Assembly (NCBI RefSeq): GCF_035222485.1
Contig: NC_085924.1
Span: forward strand, 2,542,001-2,606,000
From: Podospora pseudoanserina
Taxonomy: Eukaryota > Ascomycota > Sordariomycetes > Sordariales > Podosporaceae
Direction of reading: 5' to 3'
Length of the DNA: 64,000 bases
The translations under genes and the position numbers were made by a program. Of this stretch, positions 56,726 to 64,000 are shown piece by piece (the first letter of the stretch is position 1; each line of letters begins with the position of its first letter). The notes below the pieces were generated by a model. It was given only the letters and a program-made list of their open reading frames with translations, did not search any database and was not told the origin of the DNA.

Positions 56726-57352
56726 TTTGCTGGCTTGTCGATGTAGGTGAGGATGATGGGGAGAGAAGGAATTCTAAAAAGAAAGTTGACAGATATATAT
56801 ACGTCTTGAAGGCCCCTCAAGAGCAGAGTGAACGAACTGGCGGAGTGGATCTGTGGAGGTAGCTAAATCTCTGATGGGTAACGAGTTGATGCTCCTCGTT
56901 TTGTTGAAAAGTAGTTCTTGCTGGAACTCTTGATAGACTATGTGGTGATAGCTTGATATCATGTGTAAAAGCAAAGAACAACCCGTTCCCTGTTACAAGT
57001 ATCTGCTCTCAGATACAGGTGGGTATTAGTTCCTTACAAAACTCAGTTCTACTGGTTCAAAGCCATCATGCTGCTCTTTCAACTCGACATGAAGTATGAT
57101 TATAACCAGAGAACGATGGGATGATGACGCCAGTATGGAATCTTTCAAAGTGCTGTAAAAGAGTAAATTCAGATGATTTTGTGAAACGTCTAGAAAAAAA
57201 GAAAATTACAAGGGCGTACATCTGGCTCCCTTGTAGGAAAACAACCGCATTGGATGTCAGATGATTCCATCTGACATGAAAACAAGGAAAGTAAACTCAT
57301 AATGTGCTAGCATACCTTGCAGATTGGTATGACTCTTACATCATTTCCCGTC
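56726..57352. other. Intergenic region
   Basis: Promoter side of the Bys1-like gene, AT-rich, with no gene seen. Confidence 0.4.
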
Positions 57353-58763
57353 ATACCCGGCGGCGTGAAGCCTGACGCTGGTGTGTTTCCGGCATAGTTG
57401 TAGAAAGACCGCCCAGGTTCATCCTCGTCGTCTTGATCCTATTTCCCTCTGACCACTTCTTCAACTCATCCAACAGCTCCACAGGCAGCTCATCAAAGCC
57501 TATCATCAGAGAATTCTGCTCGTCCTTCTTCGCATCGGCGTTGGCTGCAAATTACGGTTCAGAAAGATCCTCGATCAGGTACCTAACACCAACGGGTTCC
57601 CCATTCTCGTAGGCAAGTAGAGAAAGCGACTTGCTAAACGAATTGAAGGGAATAAACAGATGGAGATCTTCACCATGCCGCCCATTGGAATCGTGTAAAA
57701 ACACTAGCCCCTCGCGAAGGAAGTAGCTGTGGCCTGAAAACGCACTCCTAGCTCTGATGTGGCTCGATAAGTCCCGGCCAATGGTAGGAATGGTTGGTAT
57801 ACCTCTGACAGTCCTTTGGTGAGGCTGATAATTGAGCCGGAACCTTACTGTCGTCTTCCCTTCCCAAATCCCAGCTTTTTGGAAGTCCGTAGCATCAATG
57901 ACAGACTTGCCAAATGGCTTCAGTCTCTAATTGAAGACCTTCCTGAAGACCGAGAGATATGTGTCTTGCTGGCATCAGCTACCTCACCAATTATTCCAAT
58001 GAGGTCCTTGTCTGCGTTCTTGTTCAGCAGGCTGAATGAGGTGATCTTGGGATACTTCCGTTTAATGGGGAAGAGCCAGTGGCGGCGGTGGGCACGATAA
58101 GCACGCGGTGGTTCTTTTGTCTCTTGGCTTTGGGCTCTGGGAGGATGATGATGACACGTTCTGTAACAGGTTATCAGCAAGCGAGGATCGGCAGTGGTGC
58201 TGGGAACAAAATGATGACTTACCGATATTGACGAAAGGAATCATCTTGATCCCGTCTGCTCCGCCGATTATCCGCACACCCCAACTCTTGTTGATCTTGG
58301 AGTTCCCACTCTGTATCTAGAAACGCATGTTGTAAGGAGAGGGATATTGTGAGGGGATATGCTTATTCGTTCCAAGCAAATGGAATCCTGTTCCAACGCT
58401 GATATGCTCTTCCTCGTTGCCATAGCAAAACTGATTTTCACGGGTCAGGGTGCTCCAGTCAAAGGAATCGACGGCTGAAGCCTTCCGCTCCTCTGAAGCA
58501 TCTTGACCTGCGGCGGCATCCTGAACCTCCCCGGCAAGCTCCTCCTCAATGGTGGCCTGTGTGCGGGGACTGCGTCTGCGAGGTCTGTGCCGAACTGTCG
58601 AACTATTTGGTGGTTTTGGCGTTGCTGACGCTGATGCCTTCGTAGCTTTTAAACCTGGCGGATGTGCGGGCTCCGGTGTGGTCGTGGCCTCCCTGGAAGC
58701 GACGCGTGATGATCGACGCGTCGGTGCGGTGCTTGGAACTCCAATTTCCTTGCGAGGAGGCAT
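57353..58763 (-). pseudogene. Decayed gene of unknown family
   Basis: It begins MPPRKEIGVPSTAPTRRSS at ATG 58763 with a basic, Pro/Ser-rich N-terminus. After MRF a TAG (58318-58320) interrupts, but the frame continues IQSGNSKINKSWGVRIIGG to a GTAAGT donor (near 58222). An exon follows from about 58160 (RVIIILPEPKAKRQK), with one frame change into FPIKRKYPKITSFSLLNK and another near 57960. A long open stretch without any Met then runs from about 57928 to 57589 (KPFGKSVIDATDFQKAGIW ... AYENGEPVGVRYLIEDL), followed by TAA and another open tail (FDELPVELLDELKKW) to 57353. The three in-frame stops are all TAG/TAA. The family is not recognised. Confidence 0.5.
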
Positions 58764-59712
58764 GTTTGCAGCCAAAAGAGTCTTGAAGCAGATGGGCAGG
58801 AATGATTTAATGTCGTCGAGATAGAAGTCGCTTTGGGCTTTATGTTACTTTTTATATAGTTCGGGGGCCGAAAAACTGGACAAGATTTGACTTTGTGGAA
58901 ATCATTTGGTGCCATCTGGGGATGGCCCTAGCTCAGTTGGTAATCTCAGCCATAGTTTGGATCCTTTTCTGATGTTTGCGTTTATCGTTCTTGAGACAAA
59001 GGTATGATCTGTCGAAGAAACTCGAAGTGCTCGCTCATCGAGTCTTCTCTCGTTGCAAAGAGAAAGGTAAATAATGGAACCATACATTAAATCATTGGCC
59101 TTCTCAGCACCAGATGTAATCGAAACCCAATCTCTGTTTGTTGCTGTCCAGGTGCATTTAGAAACAGTTTTTTTTTAAAAAAAAAAAAAAGGAAAAAGAG
59201 GTGACCATGATGGGCTTGAACCCACTAGCTGAAGCGAAGGGTCGGTCAGGTCACACAACCCCAACTGGCCAGGCCAGGTGGCTCGCGGCACCTTAACCAT
59301 TGCGCTATTTACATACAATGTTTAGCTACTTCGCTGGTGGGGAAGAGCCAAAGGATGGTACATAAGCTGCCGCCTACTGGATCTATCAGGTACCTATCTC
59401 GCACCATCAAACCTGGAACCCTCAGGGGCCCTTTCACACCAAACGATTCTTGTCCTCAACGTCGATGTGCTTGCTGCTGCCTTTTGTATTGTCCTCCTGC
59501 CACTTGTTTGTCAAGTTGAAGAGGCAACCGATGGAATGTTATGTCCAACAATGAAGCGACTGTGGTTGTATTCGGGAGACAAGCTCATAATGTTGGCAGG
59601 AAAGAGAAAGTCTTGTCCTCTGGCTTGTCCAGGCTTTTCCCACCCAGGTTGTGTTGTCCACCTCACATCTCCCAACCGCCGCCACCAGCACCGCCCAGAC
59701 GACGCCACCTAC
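58764..59712. other. Intergenic region with tRNA-like sequences
   Basis: No protein gene. It contains CTAGCTCAGTTGGTAATC at 58929 (a tRNA A-box-like fragment with no B box nearby), a T10/A14 run at 59168-59190, and the tRNA-like unit listed next. Confidence 0.4.
59201..59318 (-). ncRNA. tRNA-like Pol III unit (pseudo-tRNA or SINE head)
   Basis: Reading the minus strand, TAGCGCAATGG (59297-59307) fits the internal A box and GGTTCAAGCCC (59212-59222) the B box. A D-arm (GCGC/GTGC) and a possible anticodon stem (GCGAG/TTCGC) can be drawn, and a T5 Pol III terminator follows right after. The 7-nt acceptor stem does not pair, the T-stem is one base short and the loop region is about 40 nt too long. 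So this is not a normal tRNA. A tRNA-derived SINE fragment or an eroded intron-containing tRNA are the options. Confidence 0.4.
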
Positions 59713-60186
59713 CTACTCAAACTTCTCCAGCCTCTCCCTCCCCTTCTTTAGGTACTCCATATAATTTATTCTCTCCTGACACCGATCTCTATCCATCCCC
59801 GCATTGTCCACCTTCGCCTGGAGATCATTCAGCCTCCGCTCCAAAGCAAGGCTCCGGAGAAAATACGCCGTCCTCAACGCATTCAGCGAGGCATTCTCCT
59901 GCCTAAGCTTGACGATCGTTGCCTCCAACTTGACAATCTTTTGACTCAGTTTTGACTCATCCAATTCCTCTTTATGCCGCCTCTCCATAGAGATCATATC
60001 ACTTTCCATCTTCTTCTTCTCGCCCTTCAACGAGTCGCAGTGCCGTTGGAGCCGAGTGTATTCTTTGAGGAGCGTCTTGCGGTTCATACGTTCAGGGGGC
60101 CGTGGTTCGCAAGTTGAGGCGGGCTTCTCGCGCGTTAGATGGAGGCGCGAGCGGACGCCCTGCATCCGTTCTGAAAAGTTTCCCAT
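59713..60186 (-). CDS. Coiled-coil hypothetical protein
   Basis: A single exon of 157 aa. The ATG at 60186 (MGNFSERMQ) is chosen because the frame further upstream has only a TTG. Residues 40-157 are a nearly continuous heptad pattern (LKGEKKKMESDMISMERRHK, KIVKLEATIVKLRQENASL, LERRLNDLQAKVDN), so a long coiled coil is expected. The basic N-terminus (RSRLHLTREK) has no targeting signal. It is probably a scaffold or oligomerising protein of unknown partner. It is not homologous by eye to the coiled-coil fragment at 9.8-9.96 kb. Confidence 0.6.
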   Translation of the reverse strand: MGNFSERMQGVRSRLHLTREKPASTCEPRPPERMNRKTLLKEYTRLQRHCDSLKGEKKKMESDMISMERRHKEELDESKLSQKIVKLEATIVKLRQENASLNALRTAYFLRSLALERRLNDLQAKVDNAGMDRDRCQERINYMEYLKKGRERLEKFE

Positions 60187-61388
60187 GTCAGATGTGTGGT
60201 GAGGGACTGATATGATGGGATGTGTGTTTGCGGTGAAGTGTTGCTTGAGAGGCACCAAGAACGTCAGGACATGGAGACACCGCCTTGACAGTCCTGATGT
60301 CGAGAACGGAGAACCCCATGGGGAGGCGACGGATGGCTCAGGGTGGCTTCACAAAGACTTTTGACGGGTGAAAGCTTAATGTTCAACACAAAATGTGGTA
60401 GACCCCGGTTCCTGAATCGTGCAATCACGGAAACCGGGGTTTGGAAATTGCAAACACTCAAGACAAACGTCGTCGATTAAAAAGCCAACTGCCAGCTTCA
60501 TGGTGGATGGATTATGCCACCTACTCGATGCACAAAATGCTGTTGCAAGAGCCCCCTGTTCGGGTTCCTTTCCACCTTCCACCCACCATCCTTCCGGCTT
60601 CCCCTACAACAAGCCAATACATCTTCAACAGCTCTATCCCAAGTTTTGTGAAACCCAGGTGACCGGGCAGTGGCAGTCGCAGAATGGGAAATGACAAAGA
60701 TGGTCAAAAACCGGCGGAGGGGGATAGGACGTGCGATGACAAGGATGATAAGGGAGATGACCAAGATGGGGAAAATGAAACTTGTCACCCGGATGGTATT
60801 GATCACTTGTGAGGGGAATTACACCGCAACGCCTTCTAGACATGATAGCAAGCAGCCAGTGATAAACAAATGCTTTTTCGCTTTGCAAATTGCCCAATTG
60901 CTTGACAGCGGCACAAGCCGAACAAATGAGGCTGCCCGGCGTGTGGTGGTCCTCGGCGCTTAACCTACCCGCCAACCGTTGGGAAGCGCCGCAAGCGGTG
61001 CGCCGCTCCACTACGGCAATATGTGACAGCCAATTATGACTTGGTGCAGGTAGCAGCCGCGATTGACTTGTCTGAAGGGGATTAGCTACCGCTCATGCGA
61101 GATTTTTGGATGCAAGCCCTGGTGTTGGATGAGTGGAGGAGAGGGGAGGTTCGGGGGGAAGGCATGCAAGTGTTTTGGCCGATTGGGCGGTTGAGGGAGG
61201 ATCCTGGGGTTTGGGAGCTTGATTTTTGATGGGCGTCTGGAGAAAGGAGAAAGGCTAGGTAGTTTTACCAGCCTGTGGAATTTCAAGCTGCATAGGTACG
61301 GTTGGGTAGGATATAATTATCCTGTTTTGAGCCACGTCTCGATCTGTTCTGGCTTTGTCTAGTTCCATGCTATCATTACGACAACAAA
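60187..61388. other. Intergenic region
   Basis: Divergent upstream DNA of the coiled-coil gene (-) and the 256-aa gene (+). An imperfect inverted repeat around CCCCGGTTTCCGTGATTG occurs at about 60400-60440. No gene was seen. Confidence 0.4.
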
Positions 61389-62159
61389 ATGCACCCCCTT
61401 ACTACGTCAGACCTCGCCTTCTTGCTTTGCACGTCTTCATCTACCTCCCCACCAAGAGCGCCACTGATGTTGAGGACGACGTATGGGTTGGTGGTTGTTA
61501 TTCAGAGCGATGGATCGTTGGCCATATCGATATCAGAACAAAAGCCACCGCGTGGAAAGGACATGGTAGTCGGGGGGGTTTGCTCTGTTCTTGCCAGCCC
61601 TGTCATGCTTCCCGTTCCACAGATATGGCAACCGCAAAACGAGCATTATCTGCTTTCTCCAGATTTCACCACGTCGACGTACCTCTGGTCACCAAGCTCG
61701 GCGAGCTTAGACGAGTGGACACCGGCGGATGAGGCACTGCTAGAGTCGTTGTATTCTGGTGAGGTGGAGGAGGAAGGGGGTTGGTTTGACGGTTATCTTG
61801 ATTGGGTGGGGAGGGCGGAGGATCAGCTCCATGGTTTGGGTTCGTCGAGGCTGTGGAGAGGACCGGAAGAGTCAAACAATAGCTTTATCAGCGTTGATTC
61901 TCCAACAGAATCAGGAGGGGGGATTGATGGGCAGCTTTTCAAAGACGAGGGCGAGAGAACGCTGTGGTTAGTGGAGGGTATGTTGTTAGCGTCTTGGTTG
62001 GCGCTGCAGGAGGGAGTCGAAGGAGTTGGTTATCGCGTTGGCAGGTCCGAGGACGCTGTGGAGGGGGTGCAGGACGAGGGTATGTATTTGTTGGAAAGAG
62101 GGGGCACTGAGAGTTTGGGCGAGGTCGTTGCGGCTTTCTTGAGGAATGTGACATTTTGA
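61389..62159 (+). CDS. Hypothetical protein, 256 aa
   Basis: A single exon from ATG 61389 to TGA 62157. The middle and C-terminal parts are acidic and Trp-rich (TPADEALLESLYSGEVEEEG, LWLVEGMLLASWLALQEG). Base composition and codon use (G in third positions late in the frame) agree with a real gene. The first 50 residues are less protein-like, so a downstream start is possible. No domain, signal or membrane helix is convincing. Function unknown. Confidence 0.5.
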   Translation: MHPLTTSDLAFLLCTSSSTSPPRAPLMLRTTYGLVVVIQSDGSLAISISEQKPPRGKDMVVGGVCSVLASPVMLPVPQIWQPQNEHYLLSPDFTTSTYLWSPSSASLDEWTPADEALLESLYSGEVEEEGGWFDGYLDWVGRAEDQLHGLGSSRLWRGPEESNNSFISVDSPTESGGGIDGQLFKDEGERTLWLVEGMLLASWLALQEGVEGVGYRVGRSEDAVEGVQDEGMYLLERGGTESLGEVVAAFLRNVTF

Positions 62160-62658
62160 ATGACATTGCCAGGCGTATGGGGCATGATGCATAGCATGGG
62201 ATTGGGAAAGAACATTGACGAATATCATAACCCATTTCGACATCGAAACTGAGAGAAAATATGGCGGTTTTGCATTTCGTTTGACCAGGATCATTTGTAA
62301 AAAGGTATGACGAGAAAACTGTTTATACCGTGGTATTATATGTGCTGTGATGAAGACCCCTTCCCGTCGGCTTCCCTTAACCTCCCCCTTCCATCCCCAT
62401 GCACAACCTGTGCTTGTCATTGACGTGCTCCCCTCCAGTCCTGATGATCCAACCTTGGCTCGGCATTACTCGATGATGTAGCCCTCTCCCCACCATCTCC
62501 TCCGCGCGTCAAAGTCAACTTGGGCATAGCAGCCCACCCCATTCATCTCAAAGCCTTGAAATCATGAGCCCGTCCTCACACGCTGCCAACTGTTCTGAGA
62601 CTCGTTCCTTCTCACCCAGACTGAATTATCCTATTTCTTGTCCACTGAGATAACCCGA
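62160..62658. other. Convergent 3' region
   Basis: 3' flanks of the 256-aa gene (+) and the small membrane protein gene (-). Nothing recognised. Confidence 0.45.
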
Positions 62659-62931
62659 CTACCGACTCGACATTGCGAAATAGAGCATAATCATCGGCCA
62701 CCCCGTCGATAGTAAGAACGCCGCCAGTACCGAGAATAGGTTAGGATCTCTGTCCGATTCCCTGCCCGACCAACGAGAAAGCAGCGTGACGGCGCACCAG
62801 ATCATGCCGATACCATACACCGACCCAGCCCACGCGATGCCCAAGATGATGCTGTTCATCTGGTCCTCCTTGGCGAACACGGCACCAGCGGTGTCGGCGA
62901 AAGGCTCCTCGAGAGAAAGATTCTGACCCAT
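62659..62931 (-). CDS. Small two-helix membrane protein, 90 aa
   Basis: A single exon, ATG at 62931. A hydrophilic N-terminus (MGQNLSLEEPFADT) is followed by two hydrophobic segments, about residues 27-49 (IILGIAWAGSVYGIGMIWCAV) and 66-86 (LFSVLAAFLLSTGWPMIMLYF), joined by a charged loop (RWSGRESDRDP). A TATATAA at about 63064 lies 130 bp upstream. MG at the N-terminus could be N-myristoylated. A conserved small fungal membrane protein is likely. Function unknown. Confidence 0.6.
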   Translation of the reverse strand: MGQNLSLEEPFADTAGAVFAKEDQMNSIILGIAWAGSVYGIGMIWCAVTLLSRWSGRESDRDPNLFSVLAAFLLSTGWPMIMLYFAMSSR

Positions 62932-64000
62932 TTTGGTGGTTGGTGTGTGGTGCTACTGAGATAAAAAGCGAGGGTGTGGTGCTGTCGCTAGTTGGTGGTA
63001 AAAATGAAGGATAGCAAGGTGATGGTTCGACCAGCGACAGACAAGGAAAATCCAAGCACAGGGTATATAATAAAATGATAAAGTCGAAATCTGACCTAGA
63101 GGATTAAAAGGTCAAATGCAAAAGAGAATGGTAGAATCGAAGTGGTATTGTGTTGGGAAATGACTGCGACCAGCGACCAGCGATCAATAACCTGCCCGAC
63201 AACAACAGTGGGAAAAAAAAGAACGAATGGGAATTTGTTGGTGGAGAGAGGGAAAAGGTGGAAGAAAAGAGATGGGAAAAGAGAAGCAGATGGAAAAAGA
63301 GAAGAGAGAGTCGAATCTCAAACACACCACTTCGTCTTGGGTAGCGCAAGGAGGTCAAAAGCTGAGGCGATCTAACAGCGAGGCGAGGTCGGTGATTGGC
63401 CCCTCCCCCAGACTTGAGACGGTTGGTGATCCGGACGAGCCTCCTTTTACAGGGGGTGACCTCCTGGTCGGTGCCCCGGTGGCCCGTGCTGGAAACAATG
63501 CCATGTTACCCTCCTTGACTTACCGCACGGCTTTGGGAGTTTCCGGATGGAAAACAGATGAGATCGTCGGCTCATGGTCATGCTGGATGCTACCATTGAT
63601 CAGGTGCAGAAAGTCAAAATGTATAAATATCGACGCGTCTTCTTCTACAGTTTGAGTGAAGGGCGAGGGGGCCAGACACGGGAGGTTGCGCTGACGTCAC
63701 TTTGTTCAGTGGGTCATTGTGGGACATCAAAGGGCCCCAGCGTCTTTTGCTTTTGCGCCTGCCATCTCATCTCTGACACGCCCAGCAACACCCTGGGGTA
63801 ACACCATCGGGCTGTCTCCCAGATGAGTTTTCTCATCAATTGCATTTGAAGTTGAGGGTCGAATCAGGAGCGGCCAAGCGCAGAAACAAGCGCAGAAACA
63901 AGCGCCAAGGTAGTATCCGACGGCGCTTGTGTTGGGATGCCAGGCCTGGCCACCTTGCTGGCCTATCAGGACGGCCTGGATGCAATTGCTGTTGTGACAG
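62932..64000. other. Intergenic region to window edge
   Basis: Upstream region of the small membrane protein with GA-rich DNA at 63230-63310. A short direct repeat, GCGCAGAAACAA in two copies, is at about 63879-63903. No gene was seen. Confidence 0.4.

Noticed and set aside
1-64000. CRISPR arrays, rRNA genes, LTR elements or reverse-transcriptase genes
   Set aside because: None seen. The mobile DNA recognised here is pogo/Fot1-type DNA transposon, plus one doubtful tRNA-derived unit.

Overview
The window is chromosomal DNA of a filamentous ascomycete. It most resembles Sordariomycetes of the Sordariales type (Podospora/Chaetomium/Neurospora-like). The grounds are many 50-70 nt introns with GTANGT donors and CTAAC/CTGAC branch sites, a long fungal-type Nup37 of about 757 residues, WSC, DUF4470-MYND and POT proteins, and DNA transposons with C-to-T (RIP-like) damage. 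The species cannot be named from the sequence alone.

Layout. 1-6.6 kb: the 3' part of a Swi5/Ace2-type zinc-finger factor and a DUF4470/MYND protein. 6.7-16.9 kb is a decayed accessory island. It holds a duplicated small unknown gene (6.7-7.3 and 8.9-9.4 kb), a broken membrane/acidic/coiled-coil gene, a pogo/Fot1-type transposon (E1, 10990-12851), an F-box-family relic, and the 3' half of a NACHT/STAND gene. Related minisatellites lie near both edges of the island in opposite orientation. 19.2-46.2 kb is mostly ordinary gene territory: WSC sensor, AUH-type enoyl-CoA hydratase, mitochondrial LEA/CsbD-like protein, Nup37, an F-box-like protein, a methyltransferase, a POT peptide transporter, a ferric reductase, a divergent ATP-grasp / cysteine-synthase-rhodanese pair, an NAD(P)-binding protein and a tRNA-Gly(GCC).

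47.6-58.8 kb is a second accessory block. A multi-exon host gene (N-terminal helical domain, Cys4 motif, TPRs) is interrupted by two pogo-type elements (E2 48509-50368, E3 50371-52249) placed end to end and sharing a single TA. Next come a triple-repeat DxNKGxGG protein, a short Bys1-like secreted protein and a stop-riddled gene. 59-64 kb holds a tRNA-like Pol III unit, a coiled-coil protein, an unknown 256-aa protein and a two-helix membrane protein.

Two observations stand out. (1) E1, E2 and E3 have nearly the same transposase body. Each carries its own subterminal tetramer (CACC, ACCC or AAAC) in every 17-bp repeat at both ends, and the transposases differ mainly in the helix-turn-helix recognition helix, which suggests paired specificity switching. 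(2) The divergent ATP-grasp ligase and PLP-rhodanese fusion share a repeat-bearing intergenic region and look like a small uncharacterised amino-acid or sulfur metabolite module. Intron coordinates were read by eye from splice signals and reading-frame continuity.
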